Of a DNA stretch of 64,000 nucleotides, positions 12,701-27,700 are shown one piece after another (positions within the stretch are counted from its first letter, which is position 1; each line of letters opens with the position of its first letter). The stretch lies in assembly GCA_963924555.1 (NCBI GenBank), contig OZ004583.1, forward strand, positions 6,710,582 to 6,774,581, read 5' to 3'. The position numbers were made by a program, and so were the translations under genes. This stretch comes from Crambe crambe (taxonomy: Eukaryota > Porifera > Demospongiae > Poecilosclerida > Crambeidae). Below the pieces are notes generated by a model that was not told the origin of the DNA, did not search any database, and saw nothing but the letters and a program-made list of their open reading frames with translations.

Positions 12701-15700
12701 ATCCCTACTTAGAGAGTGCTAGCGCACTCTCTGATAAAGAAAAAGAACGAAAAGTCAATTTTAGAACTCGTTTTTTTCTTATGTTGGCGAATGAATTTTT
12801 GGCTTTTGAACATTCTCCTCTCTTCTTTGTAGATATAATAATTCACTGTAGCCTTCTGAGAACCTGTAGAGTAAGGGTAGAAGAGAAAGAAGAGTTTTTA
12901 GTTTATACTGTCCTATGGACTTTGACCTGCCATCCCTACTTAGAGAGTGCTACCGCACTCTCTGATTATGTGACACGCTATATGAAAACCAGGAATGTTA
13001 CTTAATAATCAATTTCTGGTATGCGAGTATAAAGGGAAAAAAATTTTTTAAATCCACTTCTTCTTTTTTTACCTCCGCAGTATCTTCGGTCCTTTGACTA
13101 CCTCCATACCAAGTTTGAGGAGGAGGGAAGGCTTTGAAGTGGGTAAGCGCTCGAGTTGAAGTCACCCACTCAAACCGGCATAATTATTTTGACCTACGTG
13201 CCCAAATATTAATATTGAATTACGGAGGGCATGCATTCGTAGTGCGCGGAAAAAAGGGAAATTCCCCAGAATTTATATTGATGTTTTTTGTTGAATTTAG
13301 ACATAGCTACTGAATATCTAGCTAGCTACAGGTAGGTATAAGCTATGGTAGTAGCCATCCAACTTCTCAGGCCACATCTGGAGGTGTTGGAAGAGTATTG
13401 TTGTCTCCTTCAACCCCAGGTTCAGCTGACAATGAAATTCTCATTCAAACGGAGTCCTGATCCCAGCAGTGTATATATCCCATCCCAGACTGTTTCCTTT
13501 ATCACATGAATCAACTAAACAAGCTTTAAAACAGATATGATCACGAAATTCACTAGTATTTTTTAACTACTAGGAACACTAAGGCTTTTCATACATCTAT
13601 CTACCCAAAGCTTACCAGGTTATGATCCAGGATTGACCCCACGCCTTACACACCCTAGATAACCAAGGCGCTCAAAGATAACAACGCAGTGAAGCAAAAC
13701 TTACATGGTCTTCTTCCTCTCAAACAGCTGGTGCAAAGATTGAAATGATGTCATCGCGTTATCCGGGCGCACGTAACAATTTACGGAGTATTGTGTCATA
13801 ACAGGAAGTTCAATGTTTGGACGCGTTTTATTCTGAAACGCTTTGTCAATCTCTCTCACTTCAAGCGCTTATAGCTCAGGGATGGTTTAAGATATAGCCT
13901 CAAGCTTAGTATCAATCGATAGCTAACGCGGTGAGCTATTGTGTGATAGGAAAAACTCCGTTTTGAATTTTTGAGTAACATTCCTGGTTTTCCACATATG
14001 TAGGGATTGTTGGCTGGATATACAGAACAACGATTGATCCTGTTTCCATCCTTCATCCCTACCCTTGTTTCCTTACTTTGGTCATCCCTACATTTTTTTT
14101 CATTTCACGGAAATTTTTTTCCCTCACTCGCTCCTGGTCTTTTTATGGTTTCATGTATTATGAGTCAAGGCTTGAAGTGTTGAGCTGTACTTGGGGTCGA
14201 GGATGCAAATGAATCTACTGGTAGATGGATTGGTAAATCTAAAATCCCCAAGTTGATAGAGTAGTCTATGATCCAGCACGCACATATCAAGAGCTAGCCG
14301 AGTAATATAATAATTGGATATCAAATACATGCGGGTGCGTATTATCTAAAAATGGCTTCCGTTAGTTGAATACTGTGTTCCGTAGTGTCCCCTTTACATT
14401 GACTCTTTTTGAGGATTGATGAGTACAAAAGATTTTAGCTGGTAGAATTTGGTGTGGATTGATCCAGAAATCATAGCTGTAGCTTGAGTGGTTCGAGAGA
14501 TATGGTTGTCCAAGAAGAATTATAATAACCAGCAATTTATCTGCTTGCCGTATTTCTGAAATGGTAAACTCCCTGGTCCTGAAACTTGGTCTGCACTTTG
14601 TAGTAGTAGGCTCTAGTAGGCTGGATAATCATTCAGTAGCTTTTGTTAAGTCTAAGTGGGGGGACTAGAATTTCACTTTGTATGCAGTGCACGTAGCTGT
14701 CTGGGTCATCCCTACATAGAGAGAGCTACCGCTCTCTCTGATAGAAATTGGATACAGAGTTGCAAATGGATATTTTGATGAGAATTCACATTATTCACAC
14801 GTGCAATCATGATGATCCCTTACCAAAATTATTGACTAAATGAAACTCTGACAAAGTTTCAGAGCCTATCATAGACTCAAGTAAAAAGGCTTCAAATATA
14901 ACTGAAACTAGTCAGCCATGAAATTAAGCTTCTTGCATGGAGAATACAACAGCAGAGAGTCATGTGGAAATCACCAGATCATTTGCTTTATTTGCTGTGT
15001 TGCCCTTGGAAAAATTACATACCAAGTAGAAAATTGTAAAAAAAATAAAATAAAAAAAAGAAAGAAACACATAATGTAAATAAATAATCAAAGCACCTGA
15101 GTACCTCAGCGCTTCGCTGCCATCACGGATCTCTAAAGCAACTTTGTCCTTCTCCATGCTATTAACTTAGAGCGCCTAACTCTACTTCGTTTTGGACTGC
15201 GCATCAGGTCGGAAATTGTACCACTGTCTCCATGTTGACAATCTTTACCATACAATAATTGATGCAATCTAAGAACACATGCAAGCAGAGTTCTTCAGCT
15301 TTCTCCTGTAGCGGCAAGCCTTGATTGCAGACAGAGATGAGACTCTTGTACAGACATTATGTGGTTCAGGTGAGTATCTAGTCAGCTTTAACTATCATCT
15401 GTATTAACAGCTGACAAAAAGCAGTTAGGTCATAATCAACTGCTTGTATTATGGAAATGTTTCCTATCTTTTATCAGGTTGTGGCCTTCCAGCTTCAATA
15501 ATCTGACTTGGGACAGTAGTGAGAGAGTAGAGTTGTGCTTCCTGACCTTGCACCTGTTAACTTGCTACAGAATAATATTTTTTAATGATCAAAATAATTA
15601 TTGCCTTGACAGCTTCTCTCAGTGACACATCTGTAATGTAAAAAAATCATACATTGTAAATATGAATAAGACTTATTGCCTGTTTTTTCTACTTAGTATG

Positions 15701-18700
15701 TGATCAACTCTTGAAAAAAAAAAAGAAAAAAAAGAAAAAGAAGTACTTAATGTAATTGCAGCGAGCGAGCTGACTCTCAGGTCATGACTCATTGAAATTT
15801 TAAATATATATATAAGACTTATTACACGAGTCAGCGTGAGATATGGGGAGATATTTCAGGAGCCGAAGGCGAGTGAAATATCCCCACCATATCTCACAGC
15901 TGAGGAGTGTAATAAGTGATTTATTCTTACAGTGCACTACGTATGTCACAACTAACAAGTCTAAGGAGTGTTTATAGCCGTCATATAAACATACGTCTGT
16001 AGGAAGCTGTTATGAGAACCTGTAATATCACCACGAAGCACTTTAGATAAGCCTAACAGCCTACCAGGCCCTACAAATAACTAATACACTTTGATAAACC
16101 GCTGTAAGATTCAATTAAGCTTGCCTATCATCTTCAGAAATGTCGGCCAAAAAGGTTACTAGGCTAGTCTACACATGCGCAGTAGACCGTTGAATATAGC
16201 CGTTGAATATGGGGATTTATTCAACGGCTCGTCTATGGGGGAAATGTACTAGTGGGCGTGGTCTGTAAGAATAAATATATATATTTAGACTATAGCTAGT
16301 CACAATCAAGGAATCTCATTGGTCCATTTGGTGAATTCTATTCACTTAGAATTACGCCTTATGGCACTTAGAATCACGCCTTATAGCACTTAGAATTCAC
16401 TTGCCCTAGGTAAATCCGGTAAAGATGGTCATTCCAATTGGTCCAATTCTAGCAACGCATCGCGGTGGCCACGGTTATTGTTTCTAGGTGCGCTCTGATT
16501 CATGTTTGTTGCATTTAAAAACCATGGTTATTGTTTCCAAGTGCGTGTTGAGGTAAGTTAAACAACTCCAGTGATTGGCTATAGTCTAAATAAGTTAGAC
16601 ACCTCGACCAACGGGATCTACGGTCTGTTTAGAAACCTTCGGGCCCTTAGTAGCGCCCTCGCTGCGCTCGGGACGCTACAGCCCAGGGCTCTCAGGTTTC
16701 TAAATAGACCGTAGATACCTTGGTCTCGGTGTCTAACTATTATTTAGATCCCGTTGCTATGTGGTTGCTATGTGCATTAAATCAGCAAGTGTGCACTAAT
16801 TCTGTAGGAGTGCACTAATTTTGTAGGAGTGCACTAATTTTTTGCATCCCCAGGCTATGCTGAATGCTGTAAGACAGCTTGAAGAAGTTGTTAAAGTTCT
16901 GCCTTTTATGCTGGCTACTATACTCTCTGAAAAGCTTGTTGGGTTTAAAACGTTATGAATATCACGTCATTATAAACGTGCAACGTGGTCAATGAATAAT
17001 ATTAAAATTCCACGTTTCAAATCCAACAAGCTTTTCTGAGAGTAGCTAGTATAAAAGAAGGAACATTCTAGCTGGTCTACAGCAAGCTGGTGTTTCACAC
17101 GCCGCCTTCTTTGATCTTCGGACTGGGCAGGCACAAAATACTTGTATCCTTCGTGCTCGGGGGAGTATCAACGATTTATAGATAGCTAGCTATAACAGGA
17201 GCATCAGCAGGTACGTGGACTATTCTTGCTGCCATTTCACAACTCAAGAAAGAAGTGGAGACACAACAATTAGCTAGCTAATAGCAAATCAAACAGTACT
17301 GATGTTTGTAACTATGGACTACAGTAGCTAGCAATGGGATCTAAAATAGATAAAGCATGCGCACTCGGTTTCTGGTTGATTTAGTGCACCATCCCTCGGG
17401 CCTGCGGCCCTCGGGCTACGGTGCACTAAATTAACCAGAAACCTCGCGCACATGCTTTATCTATTACTTAGACTATAGCTAGTCACAATCAAGGAATCTG
17501 ATTGGTCCATTTGGTGAATTCTATTCACTTAGAATCACGCCTTATGGCACTTAGAATCACGCCTTATCAGAGAGCGCGGTAGCGCTCTCTATGTAGGGAT
17601 GACCTATGACCCTCCATAGGACTGATACAAAATGAAGTTGGATTTTCTCAGAAAACAGTAAGTTGTAGCTGCTATGACTGCTTATCCTGTCTTTTAGCTA
17701 TGCACATTCTTATCATGCAGGAGAATTTTGGAGGCTGAAAGACTCAACACGGAAGAATAGTAAAAGCGCACTTTTTCATGATTTCTTATTTTCTTGTTCT
17801 TAATCATAATGGCACGATCTGGAGAAAAATTGGGCCACGCTTGGGCCATGTTCTATATATGAATCTGCTCCATTTTACTCGGACCAGGTCCACGTCCCAT
17901 CGGTTTAGCCTCTAGTTCACTCAAAAAAAAGTCGCTATCTTAGTACAGTAGACTATACGAAGAAGCCATTAAACATAACGCGCATGCGTAAATAACGAAG
18001 TTGCCATGACTCTCGATCACTCAAAGTTCTCAAACAAAACTCAAAAGCCATTTCTTCTGAGGTCATAACAAAAAACTAATCAGTTCTAAGATAAGGCTAT
18101 CTGTACTAAGGACAGCGTTTAAATTTTAAATGGTAAGTAACGCTCGAGTTCCCGTGAGATGTGCATTATTTAGAAACGAAACCTGGCAGGCTGATAGAGC
18201 AGCTCAGCTGTATCTATTTAGAACTGAAGGCTTTAGTCTCACTAAATTGTTTACCAGGCTTGATTGTGATCCAACATTGCAACACAAGACTTAGTATAAC
18301 TGGTATGTAATGGAAAAAAAAAAAAAGCTATAGATGTACAGCACTGACCACCTCCTGAAAAAGAAATCACAAAGAATAATGGGCCTGCATAACAAGTAGC
18401 CAGCTAGCTATAATGAGATGGATATAATGACCTGCAAAAAATAAATAAATAAATAAAAAATGAAAGAAACAAGTAAAGAAAAAACATTTATTCAAATAAA
18501 TGAAGGTGATGTAGGGATGACTATAGTAACTGGTCAAAAAAGAGATGAAACAAGAACTGAATAGATGAGATTATGCAAGGATGAAGTCAAATCCGGGTGC
18601 AGTCACTAGGTGTGACGTGCCCACACTCGACTTCATCCTTGCATAATCTCATCTATTCAGTTCTTGTTTCATCTCTTTTTTGACCAGTTACTATAGTCAT

Positions 18701-21700
18701 CCCTACATCACCTTCATTTATTTGAATAAATGTTTTTTCTTTACTTGTAGCACTTAGAATTCACTTGCCCTAGGTAAACCCGGTAAAGATGGTCATTCCA
18801 ATTGGTCCAATTCTAGCAACGCATCGCGGTGGCCACAGTTATTGTTTCTAGGTGCGCTCTGATTCATGTTTGTTGCATTTAAAAACCATGGTTATTATTT
18901 CCAAGTGCGTGTTGAGGTAAGTTAAACAACTCCAGTGATTGGCTATAGTCTAAATAAGTTAGACACCTCGACCAACGGGATCTACGGTCTGTTTAGAAAC
19001 CTTCGGGCCCTTAGTAGCGCCCTCGCTGCGCTCGGGACGCTACAGCCCAGGGCTCTCAGGTTTCTAAATAGACCGTAGATCCCTTGGTCTCGTTGTCTAA
19101 CTATTATTGCAGCGAGCGAGCGAAGCGAGTGAGCTGACTCTCAGGTCATGACTCATTGAAATTTTAAATATATATATATATCTAGGTCTACACTCCAAAA
19201 TGCCCCAGGCATACGTGTCGTGCAATAGTAGCGCCCCTGCGCGTGCACTTATGCGCATGCTCCAGTTGCAATTGCTTGATTGATTTCTACATCGCTTTGT
19301 ATATAGCATGGTGGATAGTAGGGCTAGGCTTATCTAAGTGGATTGTAGGCACTAGACATATCCAAGTGCTTTGTGGTAAGTACTTAGCTTTCTATGCATG
19401 CAGCTGCCTGCCACTTAGCTACATAACACAACAGCAAAGCACAAATGAACTATCAGCTCAACATTTCTACAGCCTTTTGGGCAGCAGGCACAAGAGGCTT
19501 ATCTAAGCGGCTTGTAGGCACTAGGCTTATCTAAGTGCTTTGAGGTAAGTATGTATGCAGCTGCCTGCCACCACTTACATGACTCTTAGCAATATCAAGC
19601 ACTGAAGCCTATCAGCTACTTTAATTGCTCACTGTCAAATGCTGCACATTGCTACAGATACTCAACAGCAAATGAAAATCGTTGAAGAATACTTGTTTGC
19701 TCGCTCGCTGTCAACTGAATGTTGAACATTGCCCTAGTTGCAGCGAGCGAGCGCAGCGAGCGAGCTGACTCTCAGGTCATGACTCATTGAAATTTTAAAT
19801 ATATATATATATATATCTAGGTCTACACTCCAAAATGCCGCAGGCGTACGTACGTACGTGTCCCGAAATAGTAGCGCTGTGCGCGTGCATAATGCGCATG
19901 CTCCAATTAATCAAGCTAGATTGTTTTCTACAGCCTTTTATCGGTAGAGGCCTAGGCTTATCTAAGTGGATTGTAGGCGCTTGTTATCTAAGTGCTTGTG
20001 GTAAGTATTTACAGCTTTCTATGTATGGAGCTTCCTGGTTGGAACCACAACTTACATGACTCTTGTCTCTGACAGCAATATCAAGCTTGTAAGTACTGGA
20101 GCCTATCAGCTGCTCACTTGCTCACTGTCAAATGCTGCACATTACTGTAGTAGTAGTTGTAGAGGCTCTAGCCTGGCTTATTTAAGTACTTTGTTACATA
20201 TAAACTCAACAGCAAATCTAAAACAGTTGTAGCACTAACTTGCTTGCTCACTCTGTCAAAATTAGCTAATGTATCAAAGTGAATTGTAGGCGCTTGGCTT
20301 ATTGCAGCGAGCGAGCGAAGCGAGTGAGCTGACTCTCAGGTCATGACTCATTGAAATTTTAAATATATATATATATATATCTAGGTCTACACTCCAAAAT
20401 GCCCCAGGCGTACGTACGTACGTACGTACGTACGTGTCGTGCAATAGTAGCGCCCCTGCGCGTGAATTTATGCGCATGCTCCAGTTGCAATTGCTTGATT
20501 GATTTCTACATCGCTTTGTATAATAGCATGGTGGATAGTAGGGCTAGGCTTATCTAAGTGGATTGTAGGCACTAGACATATCCAAGTGCTTTGTGGTAAG
20601 TACTTAGCTTTCTATGCATGCAGCTGCCTGCCACTTAGCTACATAACACAACAGCAAAGCAAGCTCAACATTTCTAAAGCCTTTTGGGCAGCAGGCACAA
20701 GAGGCTTATCTAAGCGGCTTGTAGGCACTAGGCTTATCTAAGTGCTTTGAGGTAAGCATGTATGCAGCTGCCTGCCACCACTTACATGACTCTTAGTAAT
20801 ATCAAGCACTTAAGCCTATCAGCTCACTGTCAAATGCTGCACATTGCTATAGATACTCAACAGCAAATGAAAATCGTTGAAGAATACTTGCTTGCTCGCT
20901 CGCTATCAACTGAATGTTGAACATTGCCCTAGTATAAGTGCTTTGTGGTAAGTATTTACAGCTTTTGATGTGTGGAGTTTTCTGGTTGGAACCACCACTT
21001 ACATGAATCTTGTCTCTGACACAATATCAAGCACTGGAGCCTATCATGCTCACTTGCTCACTGTCTAAAGCTAAAGTAGTAGTTGTAGCTTATCTAATAC
21101 ATATGAACTAAACAGCAAAATCTTCTAAAGAGTTGTAGCACTAAAGAAAACTTGCTTGCTCGCTCGCTCGCTGTCAACTGAATGTTGAACATTGCCCTAG
21201 TCTAGGTCTACACTCCAAAATGCCTCAGGCGTACGTACGTACGTACGTGTCCCGAAATAGTAGCGCTGTGCGCGTGCATAATGCGCATGCTCCAATTAAT
21301 CAAGCTAGATTGTTTTCTACAGCCTTTTGTCATAGAGGCGCTAGACTTATCTAAATGGATTGTAGGCGCTTGTTATCTAAGTGCTTGTGGTAAGTATTTA
21401 CAGCTTTCTATGTATGGAGCTTCCTGGTTGGAACCACAACTTACATGACTCTTGTCTCTGACAGCAATATCAAGTTTGCAAGTACTGGAGCCTACATATA
21501 AACTCAACAGCAAATCTTCTAAAACAGTTGTAACACTAACTTGCTTGCTCGCTCACTGTCAAAATTAGCTAATGTATCAAAGTGAATTGTAGGTGCTTGG
21601 CTTATATAAGTGCTTGTGGTAAGTATTTACAGCTTTTGATGTGTGGAGTTTTCTGGTTGGAACCACCACTTATATGAATCTTGTCTCTGACACAATATAA

Positions 21701-24700
21701 AACACTGGAGCCTATCATGCTCACTTGCTCACTGTCTAAAGCTAAAGTAGTAGTTGCATGTACATATCCAATACATATGAACTAAACAGCAAAATCATCT
21801 AAAGAGTTGTAGCACTAAAGAATGCTTGCTCGCTCGCTGTCAGCCGAATGTTGAACATTGCCCTAGTAATCAAAGAGTACCTCAGTGCTTCACTGCCATC
21901 ATGGAACTCTGCTTCGTTTTGGACTGAACATCAGGTCAGAAATTGTACTATCTTCTCTATGTTGACGATCTTTACCATAAATCTAAGAACAAGTGCAAGC
22001 AGCTCTCTCACTTGTAGTGGCAAGCCTTGATTGCAGACAGAGATAAGACTCTGCTAACCAGTGTGTACGTGCAAGTCTTGTGGCCATCACAGTTGCTCAA
22101 TTGTAAGGTTTGTAAAAAATGACTCCCCTTCAGTAAGAAATCTGTAGAAGTAGTAAAGAATACAATGTAGGCTGTTCTGGAGGTAGCACTGGTGCCAGTG
22201 ATAGTTACTCTGTAGGCCATTCTGGAGGGGCACTGGTGCCAGTCTGCAGTTCTAGACATAGGCCCGAGGGCACTGATGCCAGTAAGGCTGTTCTGAAGGG
22301 CACTGGGATCTCTGAGGGTCATTACTGTGATAAACTAGTTTACCTCTTCTTGTAGGCCATCCATCTGAGCCAAATAAATTTTGTGCAAGTCAAACCATGC
22401 CATACCACTTGATTTCCCCCTGCCACCACTCCCTACTGCAACTCCACCACTGCCCCCTCCACTAGCACCACAAGATCAAAGATCCCGAGTACCTCAGCAC
22501 TTTGCTGCCATTATGGATCTCTAAAGTACCTTCGTCCTTCTCCATGCTAGAGCGCCTAACTCTACTTCATTTTGGACTGTGCAATAGGTCAGAAATTGTA
22601 CTACTTTTTCCATTATGACGATCTTCACCATACAATCTAAGAACACGTGCAGGCAGAGTTCAGTTTTCTCACTTGTAGTGGCAAGCCTTGATTGCTGACA
22701 GAAATGAGACTTGCTAACCAGTGTGTACATGCAAGTCTTGTAGACACTTTAATTGTAAGGTTTTTTTTTTAAAGTATCTCTCTCCTTGTAAGTAGCTAGT
22801 AAAGAATACAATGTAGGATGTTTCGGAGGTAGGCCCAAGGCACTGGTCAGTGATGGTTACTCTGTAGGCCATTCTTGAGGGGCACTGATGCCAGTAGGCA
22901 GTTCTGGACATAGGCCAGAGGGCACTGGTGCTAGTGAGGGTTATATTCCTTAGGCTGTTCTGGAGGGACTGGGATCTCTGAGATTTAATAAATCATTATT
23001 GTAGTTTACCTCTTCTGGCGGGCCATTCATCATATTCTGTGCAGGTCGATGCATGCCATATCACTTGACTTTCCCTGCCACCACTTCTCCACCACAAAAA
23101 ATTATACCAGCACCACAAGACCAAAGATATTTTCACACCCTACCCTTATGTAACTTATTATTGTAATGAATAATGTATAATAACTGTGCTTCATGCTGCT
23201 CTACTTGGTATGTCAGTTACACTTGGAAAAAAAAAAGAAAAAGTAAACCAGCTGCCGAAGGAAAAAATGGCTTGCTTATGTACTACCGTACAGCGGGTTT
23301 TTTTCGGAGATAAAATATTTTGTTAATTCATCAAAGGATAATACAGATGTGAAGAATTACGGTAGTCTTTTATTCAGTACGGTATGGTTATTTTAGCGCA
23401 TGTGCAACAATATCTACGGACTTCGCTTCACAGCTGGGCTTGCATACTATTTTTTGGCCTTCATTTCTTCAGGTATAGCCCTCTTTGCGATTGTGACGAC
23501 TTCTTAATTGATGGAATCAAGCTAGCTAAGAAGAAAGTGGACCAGAAGGTTAGGTAAGTTCGTATAGTGCCGTCGAACGTCTAAACGGTGGCTTTATTTG
23601 GAAAAAAATTCGATAGAAAAATTTTCGATAGATAGACTGATTACCGAAATTACCGAATTTTTATCTCCACCGAAAAAAACCCGCTGTACGGTACCAAATA
23701 CACTCTATATAGGACTCTCTGCCATCTAGATAACTGCTATATCTGGTTACAGTTATGATATTGAGTTTTTTCATGAGTTAATGGTGTGTGGGTATGAGAT
23801 GCTATAATTGAAAATTACTGACTAGCGATTCCTACTCTACAACTGAGGGAAAACCAGATGCTCTAAAATTATACCATTTCAGAGAAATTCAACTGCTAAG
23901 CAGCTATGACTTGATCAATATTTAGTTGTCTTTTATGCCAATAAGAATAAGTACAGCATACAGTCAGCACATGGCTGCTGCTTGAGAAATTTGATGACTG
24001 AAAATAGATCAAATCATGGCTACTTAGCAGTCAAGTTTCTCCAGCGTGTTTTAGAGTGTCTAGTTTGCCCTTAGTTATAGTGCTTAGTCAGTATGAAACT
24101 GTAGTTTTCAACTATAGCATCTCATAGTCGGTATTACTACTCACCTCATTTACTCATGAATTATTCATGAGCAAACATTATACCATAACTTAATTATGAG
24201 ATTAATAATTTTCAGCTTTAACTCACTTCTCGTTTAGGTTGTCCATCTTGATTGTCAGGTGTGCCATTTTCTGTGATGCCACCATTACCTGTTAGATTGG
24301 TGTGGTCATGGGGAGCTTCCTACATAAATAGAATGAATGATGCTATAATTATGCTATAGCTATTTTTAAAGCTAGATTTTTTACCACAGCTAGCTATACC
24401 TAGCTACAGTACACAAGTACTTAGTTCTTGAGATCGAATATTATTAGAATGTAAAGCTTATTTACACCTCATGAATGGTCGATATCAGTCTAGACTGAAT
24501 GACTATAAATTCTCCTCTCAGGTTATCAAGGCACTAAAGTAGCATGCCATAATTGCTGAAGCATAGAATGGAGTAGACTGCTTATTAGCATATTCATAAA
24601 ATGCACAAAAAACAACACAAAATGTATCACACCACTCACTATAACTAAGTACAGGGATAGTGGTAGTTACTTATGTAGAGAATACAAAAAATAGTCTAAG

Positions 24701-27700
24701 TATCTTCATCGTATGGTGACTACTGCACTAATTGTCGGTCATAAGTCGCCCATAAATGGAGAATTATATGTAGCTTTCTTGTTAGCACTATTTTCACCAT
24801 GACTGGTGAGATCATACACATGTTCAGTTTCCACCATGGAGTAGTTAAAAGTTATTAAATTGTCTAGCAGTTGATTTCTAATAAATTAGAGTTTATTATA
24901 AACATCACAGTTTTGTAACCTTTAATTGTACTTATGCTTAATTGAGTGCACATGGAATGATCCAGTGAAATGGGAATGGAACACAGGAATCTGTTCTATT
25001 AGTCTCTCACCCAATGCTGTGTTGCCATCAGTTTTGGTTGGTGAAGAGCTATATTATTATGAGGATCTATATAATAATCAAAAGGGACCACTTGAGCAGA
25101 AATTGAAATATCTTTCTTAGAGATGTATAAGCAGTACATAGCTACTTACAAACTTATACAAGCATTAGCTAAATGAAGTATAGCTACCTTCCAATCTTAT
25201 GTATGTAATGGAAGATTGAGCCAGTTGCAGTAATTATGTACCTGTTTAGTGAATTGAGGTGGTTTATCCCTTGATTCATCCATTTTTTGGTTCTGGCTGT
25301 TCTCCTTAAGAGATATATTTTCAAATTCTTCTGAATTATTTTCAGTCTACAATTAACACATGACTGTATAGTAGTTTTGCTTTTAAAGATTTATAGTGAA
25401 ATAAGAAGTACATACATACAAACTTATACTAGCCTTAGCTAAATGAAGTATAGCTACCTCCCAATCTTTACTTATGTATATAATGGAAGGTTAAGCCAGT
25501 TGCAGTAATTATGTACCTGAGGTGGTTTATCCCTTGATTCATCCATTTTTTGGTTCTCTCTGTTCTCCTCAAGAGATATTATTTCTGAAGTCTACAATTA
25601 ACACAGGCTGTATTAGTTTTGTTTTAAAAGGGTCAATGAATCAGGTGATAGCTGATCCCCAACAACTAATCTTGTCCACAGTAGTTGGTACATATATTAT
25701 AACTGCTATTCATCCCCTCTTACCCACCACATGCAAATCACTTCTATTTACCAGCATGATGAATAATTTATATGATGTCATTATACCCAACTGGCAACAT
25801 AATTATCCTCAAGTGAGCGCAAAAAAAAAAAGAAGTGAAGTAGGGATAGCCATAAAATTTAGCTGCATTCCTATCACTCCTAGCCCTCCTAATTTCAATA
25901 ACCACGCCCATATATACCACCCAACTTAAATCCCTATACTCTTCACTCCCCCTTCAGCAATAAGTGAGTCAAGTAACCCTTACCCATACCCTCAAGAATC
26001 ATGGCAATAATATTATTACAAAACTACTATTCCTACTTCACTCCTAAAATTGCTTGAAATAGTTGTCAAGCAATTATGGACTATAATTTCAATCCTTGGC
26101 CTGTATAGCTAGTTGTCTACAGCCATCATGCATCTAGATCTCAGTCATCAGTTTTCTTATAAAAGAGCAGCTTTCTCAAAGATGGGACTATGAGAGAAGT
26201 CTTCTGATGATCAGAGAGGTTGAGGTCAAAAATTGCCTACAGGGTAAGCAGCTACAGCAGCTGGAGAACTCCAAATTTATTGATAAAATATTTTGGCGCT
26301 ATTGTATACCTTCATTATGTACTAGTTAGCTAAGGTGAGATTAATATATTAGATAACGCCCTAAAGGAGACAATATAAGCCCCATAAAGAAATGATGATG
26401 CCATCAGCATTACTGCATGAATAATGAATACATTGTCACAGCGTATCCACCAATGACTAAGTTTAATGTTGGGTGAATGCATGCAGTAGGTTCAGACCTC
26501 AATTCAATTTGTTACTGGCCAATGCTGTATTAGTGTGTGGGCTTGATTTGCTCTCTGCTATATAGCTATTGATGGAATCAGTCAAGAATTACTACACTAT
26601 AATCTGAAGCTAAAGTCTATTCGCGTTCACCTTGCGCCCAGAAGTAGCTGTGGTATAGTAAGCTTACGTAAGAACACGTGTTAATCCAATTAGCCACATA
26701 GTTATGGCTAGAGGTATGCGCGGGTAGTTGGAGCCAAGCCATGTGTTATCAGTTTAGATCAAGTTCTTTTCTTGATTCTTTTCTCGTTTTTGTGTGACTT
26801 CCTCACATGTCTGCCATGACTCTCCCTGGACTTCTGCCCTGTTCTTCTACTGGACAAGATAGAAAGAGAGGTAGGGTGGTTCAGCTGACATCTCAAGTCC
26901 TTTCCTGATCCCAGCAACTCCTGGAGGGTTTAGCAATGATTATTCTGTATGTTCTGTATAAGCTAAACTGCCGGGAAGTTTAGCAGTGAGTTGTTAAACT
27001 TGAATATATCCCACCTAATACATTTACTCCCATAGAGAAAAGTGCTCTTACTGTCATAAATTCCCTCCCTTAGGGTAAAATGCATTATGACTCATAAATG
27101 CACTGTTCCCCAGGCTATGAATAACAACAGTTTTAGGTTTTCTGAAGCTGACTGTTGGAAGAAGATGATAATGAAGATAATCTATGAGATAATGATCAGA
27201 TAACATTGTCATTAACTAGCTATTACTAAAGAGTTATTTCTGTCTCTGTATTATGTTGGTAGTTTATAGCTGACTGTTGGAAGAAGATGACTATGAAGTT
27301 AATGATCAGTCTATAATATTGTCATTAAGAATCTATTTCTGTCTCTGGGTAGTTTATAGCTGATTGTTGGAAAAATAATGAAGAAGTCATCTGGTGCTGG
27401 GTCATCATAGCTTCTTTCTTTTTTTTTTGCAATTTTCCACAAGAAGAAATTATTTCTAAGGCCCATTGATATTTTTTGGCGCCATACCTTCCGCTAGCTT
27501 TGCTGCCACTAGCAAACACAAAACGTGGGTGGAGGAACTCGTTAATAGCTGGGTGTGGTGGGCATGGGAGGAGCCTCGTAGTTCGTAGTCTTGCTTGAGA
27601 GCAGGAGGCTCTGTACTGTAGAGTTGGCGTCTGAACAACGGCATATCACAGGACAGGGACAAGCCATGGCAGGAGTTTCGTTTTGTTTCGTAACTAAGGG

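Noticed and set aside
4982-12965. CRISPR-like or satellite interpretation of the array
   Set aside because: Units are far too long and contain palindromic transposon ends; the setting is a eukaryotic intron.
14960-15157. 65-codon minus-strand frame beginning MEKDKVALEI
   Set aside because: Lies across the edge of repeat R2 and ends in low-complexity sequence.
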